DNA from: a bacterium
Lineage (GTDB): Bacteria > Elusimicrobiota > Elusimicrobia > Elusimicrobiales > UBA9959
NCBI GenBank assembly: GCA_021812825.1
Contig: JAKAMO010000035.1
Coordinates: 1 to 23,521 of the forward strand
Direction: 5' to 3'
DNA: 23,521 bases
Shown piece after piece: positions 15,109 through 23,521 of the stretch (position 1 is its first letter; every line of letters starts with the position of its first letter). The translations under genes were made by a program, and so were the position numbers. The notes under the pieces are model-generated. The model had not been told where the DNA came from and ran no database searches. It saw only the letters and a program-made list of their open reading frames with translations.

Positions 15109-15114
15109 ATTATA
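15109..15114 (-). promoter_or_regulatory. -10 element for the serine hydrolase gene (predicted leaderless)
   Basis: A perfect TATAAT on the minus strand lies 6 bp before the ATG at 15102. The predicted transcription start is that A. No -35 is recognisable. On the opposite strand TACAAT (15113-15118) overlaps it and could be a divergent -10 for scpB. Confidence 0.6.
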
Positions 15115-15118
15115 CAAT
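15113..15118 (+). promoter_or_regulatory. Possible -10 element for scpB, overlapping the divergent promoter
   Basis: TACAAT matches the -10 consensus at five of six positions. It would give a leader of about 42 nt containing a GGCGCC/GGCGCC hairpin (15133-15150) just before the Shine-Dalgarno sequence. No -35 is visible, so this is tentative. Confidence 0.35.
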
Positions 15119-15166
15119 TAGACCCGGCCCGCGGCGCCGCTTGAGGCGCCCCCGCCCGGAGGACGG

Positions 15167-15949
15167 ATGGAACAGCTTATTCTCAGGGACATCAAGGAAG
15201 GCATCGGCGTTATGACGCTCAATAACCCGGCGAGGCGCAACGCGCTGAGCCTGGAGCTGTGCAAGCAGCTGACCGCCGCCCTGGAGGATTTCAGGAAGAA
15301 GAAGGTGAACGTGATCATCCTGCGGGCCGAGCCCGGGGCCCGGGTCTGGTCCGCCGGCCACGACATCACGCAGCTGCCGAAGGTGCACCACGACCCGCTG
15401 GCCTACGACAGCCCGATGGAAACGGCCTTCCGCGCGATACAGGCCTTCCCCGGCCCGGTCATAGCCATGATACAGGGCAGCGTCTGGGGCGGCGCCACCG
15501 ACCTGGCCGTCACCTGCGACCTGGCGGTGGGCGACGAAACGGCCTCCTTCGCCATCACGCCGGTGAAGATGGGCCTGCCGTACAACGCCTCCGGCATCAT
15601 GCACTTCATCAACCGCGTAGGCTCCAACATCGCCAAGGAGATGTTCTTCACCGCGGAGCCGGTGAAAGCCGAGCGCGCCTACCACTTCGGCATCCTGAAC
15701 CACCTGATCAGCTCCCGCGAGATAGAGGACTTCACCTTAAACCTCGCCAAGAGCATAGCCGCCAACTCCCCGCTGGCGGTCTCTGTGGTCAAGGAGCAGT
15801 TCCGCATCCTCTCGGAGGCGCACCCGATCAGCCCGGAGTCCTTCGAGCGCATCCAGGCGCTGAGGCGGAAGGTCTACAACAGCGGCGACTACGAGGAGGG
15901 CATCAGCGCCTTCCTCGAAAAACGCAGGCCGCAGTTCAAAGGGAGATAG
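15167..15949 (+). CDS. scpB: Methylmalonyl-CoA decarboxylase (crotonase family)
   Basis: This 260-residue crotonase-fold enzyme closely follows E. coli ScpB (YgfG, 261 residues), which decarboxylates methylmalonyl-CoA to propionyl-CoA. Shared landmarks are VWSAGHDITQLP with H65, FPGPVIAMIQGSVWGGA with the oxyanion glycines G108-G109, TPVKMGLPYN with Y139, GILNHLIS, and the tail GISAFLEKRRPQFKG. H65, G109 and Y139 correspond to the active-site positions described for ScpB. GGAGG lies 4 nt before the ATG at 15167. It stands alone, not next to a methylmalonyl-CoA mutase or propionyl-CoA transferase, so its pathway partners must be elsewhere. A bidirectional terminator follows. Confidence 0.9.
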   Translation: MEQLILRDIKEGIGVMTLNNPARRNALSLELCKQLTAALEDFRKKKVNVIILRAEPGARVWSAGHDITQLPKVHHDPLAYDSPMETAFRAIQAFPGPVIAMIQGSVWGGATDLAVTCDLAVGDETASFAITPVKMGLPYNASGIMHFINRVGSNIAKEMFFTAEPVKAERAYHFGILNHLISSREIEDFTLNLAKSIAANSPLAVSVVKEQFRILSEAHPISPESFERIQALRRKVYNSGDYEEGISAFLEKRRPQFKGR

Positions 15950-15964
15950 TTCACCCGGACATAG

Positions 15965-15999
15965 AAAAAGAGGACCGCCGGCCGGCGGTCCTCTTTTTT
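15965..15999. terminator. Bidirectional terminator between scpB and the response regulator
   Basis: A perfect palindromic stem pairs 15970-15981 with 15982-15993. It is flanked by A5 (15965-15969) on the left and T6 (15994-15999) on the right, so each strand has a U-run. It serves both convergent genes. Confidence 0.92.
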
Positions 16000-16010
16000 C
16001 GGCCTGTCGG

Positions 16011-16433
16011 CTATTCCCCCAGCCTGTCCTTGATAGAGCGGCGCAGCAGCAGCTTCTTCCTCTCCGCCGCCTCGATAATGGTCTTGACCGCCTTCCTGAG
16101 GTCGGCCGGGTCTATCGGCTTGTTGAGGAAGAGATCGGAGTTCGCCTCGAGCCCTGTCCTTATTCTCGCCTCGTTGGAGGTATTGCCGGTCAGAATTATG
16201 ACCGGGATGGACCTGGTCCTCGGGCTCTCCTTTATGGACGCGCAGATCTGGGCCCCGTTCATATCCGGCAGCATCAGGTCCAGCAGGACCAGGTCGAAAC
16301 GCGATTCCTTTATCCAGTTCATGGCCGCGTCTCCGGTCTCGGCGGTGACCACCATGTAACCTTCGGTCTCCAGGCAGTGCTTCAGCAGCACCAGGAGCGA
16401 TTTATCATCTTCCACCAGCAGTATCTTCGGCAT
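16011..16433 (-). CDS. Single-domain response regulator (CheY-like receiver)
   Basis: This 140-residue stand-alone receiver domain has no output domain. The acidic pocket is D9-D10 (LLVEDD), the phosphorylated aspartate is D52 (VLLDLMLPDMNG), the switch threonine is T82 (IILTGNT) and the conserved lysine is K105 (LNKPIDP). About 20 Lys/Arg-rich residues follow the receiver core. It would relay phosphate from a histidine kinase not present here, acting through protein contacts. The ATG at 16433 has GGGGGA 4 nt upstream, and an extended -10 lies close by. It is monocistronic, ending at the shared bidirectional terminator. Confidence 0.94.
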   Translation of the reverse strand: MPKILLVEDDKSLLVLLKHCLETEGYMVVTAETGDAAMNWIKESRFDLVLLDLMLPDMNGAQICASIKESPRTRSIPVIILTGNTSNEARIRTGLEANSDLFLNKPIDPADLRKAVKTIIEAAERKKLLLRRSIKDRLGE

Positions 16434-16452
16434 GCTTCCCCCTGAAGGATAT

Positions 16453-16461
16453 ACTATAGCA
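16453..16461 (-). promoter_or_regulatory. Extended -10 promoter of the response regulator
   Basis: On the minus strand TGC precedes TATAGT (16453-16458), an extended -10. Transcription should start near 16446, giving a leader of about 13 nt that still holds the GGGGGA Shine-Dalgarno sequence. No clear -35. Confidence 0.5.
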
Positions 16462-16491
16462 CAACACCCGCCGGTTCCGCGCGGCTACGGC

Positions 16492-16524
16492 AAAAAAAGA
16501 GACGCCGGCGCGGGAACGCCGGCG
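16492..16524 (-). terminator. Rho-independent terminator after guaB
   Basis: Read leftwards, CGCCGGCG (16524-16517) pairs with CGCCGGCG (16510-16503) around a 6-nt loop. UCUUUUUUU follows, encoded by the A run at 16492-16498. It lies 16 bp past the guaB stop. Confidence 0.85.
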
Positions 16525-16540
16525 GCCCGCGCCGAAGGGT

Positions 16541-18001
<1,461 letters not shown>

Positions 18002-18050
18002 CTGTCCTCCAGTTTATTTCCTGCGCCAGGCACATCCCATAACGATGTCA

Positions 18051-18169
18051 CCCCGGATATGTATTCGTCGGCACGGGGTCGGCCACACCGTGGCCGCCCC
18101 TCCTCACTCGGCCCTCGCGCTTATGCAAGCTCGGGCCTCCGCGAAGGCACTCCGAATACATATCCGGGG
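18051..18169. repeat. 119-bp element with perfect 17-bp inverted arms and internal hairpins
   Basis: The arm at 18051-18067 (CCCCGGATATGTATTCG) is the exact reverse complement of 18153-18169. The 85 bp between them hold a strong hairpin, GGGG(T)CGGCCAC/GTGGCCGCCCC (18075-18100). A second hairpin pairs GGCCC (18110-18114) with GGGCC (18133-18137) around an inner GCTT/AAGC stem. It fills most of the guaA-guaB gap and has no coding potential. It could be a MITE-like mobile repeat with terminal inverted repeats or a structured RNA in the guaA-guaB message. A short ATGTC occurs on both sides (18045-18049, 18174-18178) but is not placed symmetrically, so a target duplication is doubtful. Confidence 0.75.
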
Positions 18170-18190
18170 CGCCATGTCCCGCACGCGCTT

Positions 18191-19723
18191 TCATTCCCAC
18201 TCGATCGTCGCGGGCGGCTTGGAGGTGACGTCGTAGACCACGCGGTTGACGCCGCGCACCTCGCCGACTATCCGCGACGAGACCTTCTGCAGCAGGTCGT
18301 GCGGCAGGCGGCTCCAGTCGGCCGTCATGCCGTCCACGGAGCTCACGCAGCGTATCGCTATCGTGTATTCGTAGGAGCGCTCGTCGCCCATCACGCCGAC
18401 GGAACGCACCGGTAGCAGCACGCAGAAGGCCTGCCATATTTTATCGTACCAGCCGGCCTTCTGTATCTCCTCGCGCATCACCCTGTCGGCCTCGCGCAGC
18501 AGCTTCAGCCTGTCCGGCGTCACTTCGCCGAGCACGCGTATCGAGAGGCCCGGCCCCGGGAACGGGTGCAGCATCAGCACGCCTTCGGGGATCCTCAGGC
18601 TGCGGCCGAGTTCGCGCACCTCGTCCTTGAAGAAATAGCGCAGCGGCTCTATCAGCCCCATCTTCATCTTCGCGGGCAGGCCGCCCACGTTGTGGTGGCT
18701 CTTGATGACGGCAGAGGGGCCTTTGACGGACACGGATTCTATCACGTCGGGGTACAAGGTACCCTGCAGCAGGAATTTAGCGCCCTTGACCTTCTTCGCC
18801 TCGCGGTCGAACACCTCTATGAAGGTATGTCCGATTATCTTGCGCTTCTTCTCCGGGGAGGTCACGCCCTTGAGCCGCCCGAGGAACAGAGCCGAGGCGT
18901 CCACTATCTTGAGGCTGTAGCCGAACTTCTTCTTGAAAACGTCCGTCATGCGCTCGCGGTCGCCGTGGCGCAGCACGCCGGTGTCGACGAAGATGCACTT
19001 CAATTTATTGCCTATAGCCCTATGCGCGAGCACCGCCGCGACGGAAGAGTCCACGCCGCCGGACAGGCCGCAGATCACGGCGCTGCCGCCGGCCTGGCGC
19101 TTTATTTCGGCTATGCTGTCCTTAAGGAAAGAAGCAGGGGACCAGCGGTCCCTGTAGCCGCAGACGCCGCGCGCGAAGTTCTCCAGCATCTTCGTCCCGC
19201 TCCCGGTATGGTGCACCTCGGGGTGGAACTGCAGCGCGTAGTGGCCGCGCTCCGGGTTCTCCATCGCGGTGATGTCCGAGCCGTCGGCCCGCGCGGTCAC
19301 GTGGTAGCCCGGCGGGACTCTCTTCACCTCGTCGCCGTGGCTCATCCAGACGTTGACCTCTTTACCTATGCCCTTGAAGAGACGGGAGCCTTTCAAGACC
19401 TTCAATTTGCTGAAGCCGTACTCGCGGGAGGAGGCCTTCTCCACCCTGCCGCCGTACTCGTGCGCGAGCAGCTGCATGCCGTAACAGACGCCCAGCACCG
19501 GCACGCCCAGGTTGAACACGGCCGGGTCGGGCTTGGGCGCGGCCTTGTCGTAGACGCTCGACGGCCCGCCGGACAGGATTATGCCCTTCGGCGACCTCGC
19601 GAGGATGTCCTCCACGGGGGCGCTGTACGGCAGTATTTCGCAATAAACCCGCAGGCTGCGAAGCCTGCGGGCGATAAGCTGGGTGTACTGGCTGCCGAAA
19701 TCCAGGATAAGGATCTGATCCAT
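18191..19723 (-). CDS. guaA: GMP synthase (glutamine-hydrolysing)
   Basis: This 510-residue enzyme aminates XMP to GMP. The N-terminal class I glutaminase has ILDFGSQYTQLIARR, nucleophile C80 in GVCYGMQLLAHEYGG, and H167 and E169 in LQFHPEVHHTGSG. The ATP pyrophosphatase domain has the PP-loop SGGVDSS (221-227). The C-terminal dimerisation domain ends in the conserved TSKPPATIEWE. Length is normal (~510-525). The ATG at 19723 has GAGGTG about 10 nt upstream. Downstream lies guaB in the same direction, so both enzymes of the IMP-to-GMP branch are adjacent. Confidence 0.98.
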   Translation of the reverse strand: MDQILILDFGSQYTQLIARRLRSLRVYCEILPYSAPVEDILARSPKGIILSGGPSSVYDKAAPKPDPAVFNLGVPVLGVCYGMQLLAHEYGGRVEKASSREYGFSKLKVLKGSRLFKGIGKEVNVWMSHGDEVKRVPPGYHVTARADGSDITAMENPERGHYALQFHPEVHHTGSGTKMLENFARGVCGYRDRWSPASFLKDSIAEIKRQAGGSAVICGLSGGVDSSVAAVLAHRAIGNKLKCIFVDTGVLRHGDRERMTDVFKKKFGYSLKIVDASALFLGRLKGVTSPEKKRKIIGHTFIEVFDREAKKVKGAKFLLQGTLYPDVIESVSVKGPSAVIKSHHNVGGLPAKMKMGLIEPLRYFFKDEVRELGRSLRIPEGVLMLHPFPGPGLSIRVLGEVTPDRLKLLREADRVMREEIQKAGWYDKIWQAFCVLLPVRSVGVMGDERSYEYTIAIRCVSSVDGMTADWSRLPHDLLQKVSSRIVGEVRGVNRVVYDVTSKPPATIEWE

Positions 19724-19865
19724 CAGTTGCGCACCTCAAGACCGGACAGTTCAGGATTGGACTACGTATAAATTCTAACAAATTATGACTTTCGCTCGAT
19801 ATGCGATCTGGAGACACATCACCTGATTCCGAAGAATTGAGTATTGTGCCCCCTTAACTCCGACT
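19724..19865. other. AT-richer intergenic region upstream of guaA
   Basis: This non-coding stretch is visibly less GC-rich than its surroundings and contains TAGAAT and TTTATA boxes (minus strand, near 19766-19779) that could form the guaA promoter. No -35 matches well, and no purine-riboswitch core or other known leader was recognised. Confidence 0.4.
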
Positions 19866-19900
19866 AAAAAAAGTACCCCGGCGGGGCCGGGGTACTTTTT
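19866..19900. terminator. Terminator after the C11 peptidase gene (bidirectional)
   Basis: GTACCCCGG (19873-19881) pairs with CCGGGGTAC (19887-19895) around a 5-nt loop. A7 flanks it on the left and T5 on the right, so it can act in both directions. Read leftwards it ends the C11 peptidase transcript 18 bp after the stop codon. Confidence 0.9.
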
Positions 19901-19918
19901 CCGTCGTTAGGCGCAAGA

Positions 19919-21319
19919 CTACTGCCCCGGGGCGGCGGCCGTCACGGGAGCGACGACCGGAGCCGGAGCGATAGCCGTGTCATAGAGCATGGTCACGAAG
20001 TCGTGCCAGCCGGAAGCCTTGTCGAAGGCGAAGTCCGTGTACGGCGCCTCGAATATCCCCTCCAGCCTGGTCTGAGATATCCTGGCTTCCGCCGGCGGCA
20101 GGTAGACCGAGATGCCGCGGCTTTCCGACATCTCGTGCCCGGCGCGGTTCTTGCCGGAGGCGCCCTTGTAGATCACCAGCTCGCCGTCTATGAAGGCGCC
20201 GAGCTCCTCGGCCTTCTGCTTTATGGCCGCGGACTTATCGCTTTCCTTCAGGTTATCGGCCGCCAGCTTGGCGAACTGCGCCGCGTCGCCGTAGAAGGAG
20301 ATGGTCATCTTGGCGTCGGAGGGACCGACCGCGTCGTAGCGGATCACCCCGTCGCGGGCGGCCTTCAGCGCGGCCGCGTCGGAATCCTTGGCCAGGGCGG
20401 AGAAGTCCTTCATGCGCTGCGCGAAGCCCTCCAGCTTGGAGGCGCGGACGGCCGAGAGCTGCGCGGCCTTGCCCATCTTGTCGTAGAACATCTTATAGGC
20501 CTCTACGGTTATCGCGCCCAGCTGCTCGGCGTCCATGGCCGGCTTCTTGACCAGCGCCCCCAGGAACAGGCTGTAAGGATAGCCCAGCGCGGGGACGGTC
20601 TCCTCCGAGCCCACGATGACGTCCACGTTGTCCTTCACCTCGTAGTCCACCTCGGCCGACTGCATCAGGCAGGCGTCGAACGCCAGCACGTCCACTTTGC
20701 CGGCCTCCCTCAGGATCTGGCCGATCTGCGGGGTGCGTATGTAGTTGCCGGTCTCATCGTCGAAGGAAATACCCTTCCGCTCCTTGCGGGGGTCCATGAA
20801 CCCGGAGCCGTGGTTCCACAGTATAAGCATATAGCGCTTGGCGGGGAACATATCCTTCGCCCACTTCACGAAGTCCACGACGCGCTTATAATCCCCCATA
20901 TCCACGCTCGCCGCATCCCCCGCTTTTATGGAATGTATGTGTTCCTCGTCCTTGTCTTTCGTTATGTAATAGCGGCGCGATCCGGTCCAGTCGCCGTCCT
21001 GGTGCGCGTCGCCCTGGGCCTGGCCGTTCATGCGGCCCATTTCAACAACTATGTTCACCTTGCTGCTGGACCCGACCTGCTCCATCTGGTTGACGTTGTA
21101 GAGGCCGGCGAGCTCCAGGTCGTTCTTGCCGTTTATGTACACCATCACGGTCCACTCTTTCAGGCCGGCCTTCGCCGCCGGAAGCGCCTTGGCGTCCGCG
21201 GCTTCCGGCACGGCGACTTCGGCGGCTTTGGAAACGCCCAGATCCGTGCCGTCGAACTGGGCGAGGGCGGGCGCGGCCGCAAGGACCGCTAACAGGGCTG
21301 GGATAAGGATCTTTTTCAT
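19919..21319 (-). CDS. Exported clostripain-family (C11) cysteine peptidase
   Basis: This 466-residue protein has a signal peptide (MKKILIPALLAVLAAAPALA). KEWTVMVYINGKNDLE (about 54-69) is the family's opening strand. The catalytic dyad is H170 in ILWNHGSGF and C217 in LAFDACLMQSAEV. VIVGSEETVPALGYPY follows, a typical C11 segment. The family is in clan CD and usually cuts after Arg or Lys; some members self-activate by internal cleavage, which cannot be judged here. The C-terminal ~30 residues are Ala/Pro/Val-rich. GGAGGA lies 5 nt before the ATG at 21319. It has its own promoter and terminator, so is monocistronic. Confidence 0.9.
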   Translation of the reverse strand: MKKILIPALLAVLAAAPALAQFDGTDLGVSKAAEVAVPEAADAKALPAAKAGLKEWTVMVYINGKNDLELAGLYNVNQMEQVGSSSKVNIVVEMGRMNGQAQGDAHQDGDWTGSRRYYITKDKDEEHIHSIKAGDAASVDMGDYKRVVDFVKWAKDMFPAKRYMLILWNHGSGFMDPRKERKGISFDDETGNYIRTPQIGQILREAGKVDVLAFDACLMQSAEVDYEVKDNVDVIVGSEETVPALGYPYSLFLGALVKKPAMDAEQLGAITVEAYKMFYDKMGKAAQLSAVRASKLEGFAQRMKDFSALAKDSDAAALKAARDGVIRYDAVGPSDAKMTISFYGDAAQFAKLAADNLKESDKSAAIKQKAEELGAFIDGELVIYKGASGKNRAGHEMSESRGISVYLPPAEARISQTRLEGIFEAPYTDFAFDKASGWHDFVTMLYDTAIAPAPVVAPVTAAAPGQ

Positions 21320-21345
21320 AAATTTCCTCCGGTCGCTACGCCAAT

Positions 21346-21375
21346 AGGATAGCAGGGGTCGCTTGACTAGTCAAG
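21346..21375 (-). promoter_or_regulatory. Promoter with palindromic operator candidate for the C11 peptidase
   Basis: On the minus strand, -35 TTGACT (21369-21374) and -10 TATCCT (21346-21351) are 17 bp apart. The perfect 14-bp palindrome CTTGACTAGTCAAG (21362-21375) covers the -35 and could be bound by a dimeric repressor or activator. The leader is about 20 nt with a strong Shine-Dalgarno sequence. Confidence 0.65.
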
Positions 21376-21449
21376 GGGGGCAAGACCCAGGCTCCGCATA
21401 GGCCCAAAGGCCCGGCGACCGGGGACCCGGCACAGGACTTCCGGAACAA

Positions 21450-23153
21450 CTATAGCGCGCGGCTCAGGAAAGCCCCGAAACGGGAATAGGCGTTGAACAC
21501 CGATGCCTCCCTGGATTCGTACAGCAGGGAAAGCGTGGTGCGGCCTATGCTATAGGTCATCCTCATGCTGTAATCCAGGGAAACCGACCTGGTCCGCCCG
21601 CCGTCCGGCCGGAAGCGCTGGCGCGCGTCGGTCCGGTACAGGTTGCCGCTGAGCGCCATGGCCGGGGTCACGAAGTAGCTGGACTCTATCGACAACGTGC
21701 CGTTCCTCGACCTGACCTGCACGGAGCGATTGGAATAAAGGGCGTAGGTCAGGCTGGTGGAGAGCCCCGCCGCCGGCTCCGCCGAAAGTTTCAGGCTCAC
21801 GGACTCGGCGCCGCTCCTTTGCGCCTTCACGAGGTCGGAGTTCAGGTCCTTCTGATAGCTCGCGTTGGCGCGCGCGTAGAACGCCGGCCGCCAGTTCGCC
21901 CCCACGCCCCAGCCCAGCCCCTGGCTCTGCGGCCCGTCCGCGGCGGAGCGGGAGGCGGAATAGCGCTGGTCGGAATAAAGATCGTACTTCGCCGCCGGAT
22001 ATACCGAGATGCGCTGCTCTATCAGGTCCGTGCCCCGGCTGCCCTGCGCCCCCCACGAGAGCGTTTCCGCGAGCTGCAGCCGGTGGCCGGCCAGACCGTT
22101 GAAGAACGTGACGTCGGAGTTCAGGTTGTCGCTGAGCGAATGGTCCGTCCCGTTTGGCCCGTCAGCGTCCCTGAACCGCAGCTGGTTGTTTATGGTCCCG
22201 CTGGACCCGCGCAGGGAACTGAAGACGGCAATATCAGCGTTGGAGGTCTGCGCCTTGGAGATGAGGTCCCTGTTCAGCCCCTGAGTGTAACCCAGATAGG
22301 ACTCGATCTTGCCGGTCCTCGCGGTCTTGGACGTGAGGTTCAGGATAGTGGAGATGCCGCTTTGCCTGATCTTGCCGGCCGAGCGGTTGGTCTGGCCGGC
22401 GTAAGATACCCTCAGGAAATACGACCGCAGGCCCAGCTTGTTGAAATCCGCGTCGTTCAGATCCACGTTGGAGTTCACCGTGTCCTGCGAATTTTCCGGC
22501 GAATTACCCAGCAGGTCGCGCGTCCGCTGCCGCCGGCGCTGATATTCCACGCGCAGCACGTCCTTCGTGTAGAACGCCCGCTCGTCGATGATGTCCGTCT
22601 CCTGGTCGGCGGCGTAGCTGCTGTCGTCTGTACGCCTGAGCTTCTGGTAGGTGACGGAATAGGCGGGGAGTTTCGGCAGGGTAAGCCCGGCCGTGACCCC
22701 GGAGGCGGTGTCCGTTATGCTGTGCAGCGCGCCGTCGCCCCAGGACGTCTTATTGACGTTCCTGCTGAAGTTGGGGGAGATATTGACGAACCTTCTCAGC
22801 GGCGGCGGCAGCAGCGTGGCCCCGAAGTTATATCCGGTCAGCTCCTGCGACGACTTCCTGGCCGCCACCACGTTGGAGAGGCTCTTGCCCCCCTGCCACG
22901 TCAGCCCGAGGTTCCCCGTGCCGATGAGAGGCGAGCCCAGAGGCCCGTCCAGGTTCAGGCTATAGGCATGGGAGCCCATGGAGGTGGAGGTCTTCCCCGA
23001 GGGGGTCTTCACCGCCACGCTCTCGAACTTCCAGTCCAGCTTGCCGGAATAATGGTATTGCCCGCCGCTGGCGGAAGCGGCGCAGACGGCCAATGAAGCG
23101 GTGACCGCCAGGGCGCAGGCGCGCCACGGCCTGCCGGGACGCGGCTCACGCAT
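21450..23153 (-). CDS. Predicted outer-membrane beta-barrel protein, function unknown
   Basis: This 567-residue protein has an Arg-rich N-terminus followed by a signal peptide (about residues 11-29, ending near ASAS). The remainder is rich in alternating polar/hydrophobic strands with Tyr, Ser, Asn and aromatic girdle residues, such as RSYFLRVSYAG, LSTSLTYALYSNRSVQVRS and RTTLSLLYESREASVFNAYS. This is the look of a large transmembrane beta-barrel. It ends in FLSRAL rather than the usual terminal Phe. No plug, TonB box or enzyme motif is seen. The ATG at 23153 overlaps the upstream gene by 8 bp (23146-23153), implying coupled translation. No terminator with a U-run follows before the next promoter. 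Confidence 0.78.
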   Translation of the reverse strand: MREPRPGRPWRACALAVTASLAVCAASASGGQYHYSGKLDWKFESVAVKTPSGKTSTSMGSHAYSLNLDGPLGSPLIGTGNLGLTWQGGKSLSNVVAARKSSQELTGYNFGATLLPPPLRRFVNISPNFSRNVNKTSWGDGALHSITDTASGVTAGLTLPKLPAYSVTYQKLRRTDDSSYAADQETDIIDERAFYTKDVLRVEYQRRRQRTRDLLGNSPENSQDTVNSNVDLNDADFNKLGLRSYFLRVSYAGQTNRSAGKIRQSGISTILNLTSKTARTGKIESYLGYTQGLNRDLISKAQTSNADIAVFSSLRGSSGTINNQLRFRDADGPNGTDHSLSDNLNSDVTFFNGLAGHRLQLAETLSWGAQGSRGTDLIEQRISVYPAAKYDLYSDQRYSASRSAADGPQSQGLGWGVGANWRPAFYARANASYQKDLNSDLVKAQRSGAESVSLKLSAEPAAGLSTSLTYALYSNRSVQVRSRNGTLSIESSYFVTPAMALSGNLYRTDARQRFRPDGGRTRSVSLDYSMRMTYSIGRTTLSLLYESREASVFNAYSRFGAFLSRAL

Positions 23154-23521
23154 GTTTTTTATCCGCGGAGACCGGCCGCGCCGCCTCCGTGAGCGCGACG
23201 CCGGCCGCGCCGAGAGCGCGCCGCACTTCCTCCGGCATGCCGGCCGAGCCGCCCATCCCCTTCATCTGCTCCTTGAGATAGGAATGCGAGGCCAGCAGCC
23301 TGGTCACGGCAAGCATGTACTCCCGCTTGAAGGGCGGCATTTTCTCCAGCCCTTTGAGCCGGTGCATGTAGAATTTCCTGAAGGCGGAGGCCAGTTCCGC
23401 CTCCACCTCGGCGCGGGTCATCGCCCTGGGCTTGACCACGGCGCGCACCAGGTTGTAGAGCGAGTAGTCGTCCGTCTCCACCAGGGGCTTGAGCTCCCTG
23501 TAGATGTCGGAATACGGCCAC
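23146..23521 (-). CDS. C-terminal part of a BchE-like B12-binding radical SAM protein (runs off right edge)
   Basis: The minus-strand frame is open from the window edge to the stop at 23146, giving about 124 residues of a larger protein. LYNLVRAVVKPRAMTRAEVE followed by ELASAFRKFYMHRL matches the C-terminal region after the radical SAM barrel in the BchE / B12-binding radical SAM family, where VKPRAM...RRFYMRK patterns occur. The catalytic CxxxCxxC and cobalamin domains would lie outside the window. A GTG at 23481 is not a real start because homologous sequence continues upstream of it. The stop overlaps the beginning of the beta-barrel gene, so the two form an operon. Confidence 0.65.
   Translation of the reverse strand, partial: WPYSDIYRELKPLVETDDYSLYNLVRAVVKPRAMTRAEVEAELASAFRKFYMHRLKGLEKMPPFKREYMLAVTRLLASHSYLKEQMKGMGGSAGMPEEVRRALGAAGVALTEAARPVSADKKHA

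Noticed and set aside
18041..18180. Target-site duplication (ATGTC) flanking the inverted-arm element
   Set aside because: The copies are at unequal distances from the arms (1 and 4 bp), and five bases can match by chance.
18002..18190. Purine or other known riboswitch before guaB
   Set aside because: The conserved purine-aptamer core and loop-loop sequences are not present; the structure here is a long perfect helix instead.
21395..21449. GC-rich inverted segments after the beta-barrel gene as a terminator
   Set aside because: Only short stems with tiny loops and no U-run are present.

Overview
This is a GC-rich, gene-dense bacterial chromosomal segment carrying mostly leftward (minus-strand) genes. 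An MlaE-type lipid-transport permease, a predicted outer-membrane beta-barrel protein and many signal peptides point to a diderm (Gram-negative-type) bacterium. The mix of core genes with poorly characterised secreted enzymes fits an uncultured lineage such as Elusimicrobiota. That assignment is an inference from gene content only; no rRNA gene is present to confirm it.

Layout, left to right. (1) 1-4541 holds a core block read leftwards. The promoter at 4513-4541 drives rpsF-ssb-rpsR-rplI, which ends in a strong terminator at 2815-2863. Beyond it, dnaB-alr-mlaE continues and leaves the window. (2) 4562-7128 holds a divergent pair, a SAM methyltransferase (minus) and a TMTC-like membrane protein with TPR repeats (plus). 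(3) 7107-9078 holds a leftward operon of a secreted alpha/beta hydrolase, a YhcH-family protein and a ferritin-like protein. (4) 9052-11237 holds an aminoglycoside-phosphotransferase-like kinase fused to a RapZ C-terminal domain. It is translationally coupled to a MurU-like nucleotidyltransferase, so a regulated amino-sugar or cell-wall recycling module is likely. (5) 11249-15114 holds three exported proteins: a PsbP-like protein, a large HExxH putative metallopeptidase and a beta-lactamase-fold serine hydrolase. (6) 15113-16461 holds scpB (methylmalonyl-CoA decarboxylase), convergent with a single-domain response regulator. (7) 16492-19723 holds guaA and guaB, separated by a 119-bp element with perfect 17-bp inverted arms. 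(8) 19866-23521 holds a clostripain-family (C11) peptidase with its own promoter and palindromic operator candidate, an outer-membrane beta-barrel protein, and the C-terminus of a BchE-like radical SAM protein.

The most striking regulatory pattern is that at least six transcription units have a TATAAT-like -10 box only 6-9 bp before the start codon. This places the predicted transcription start on or beside the start codon, giving leaderless or nearly leaderless mRNAs. Other genes in the window have ordinary leaders and strong Shine-Dalgarno sequences (guaB, C11 peptidase, scpB, rplI, rpsR). Two modes of initiation therefore seem to coexist. Promoters are packed tightly and two of them contain the stop codon of the preceding gene. 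No tRNA, rRNA, CRISPR array, transposase or prophage gene was seen.
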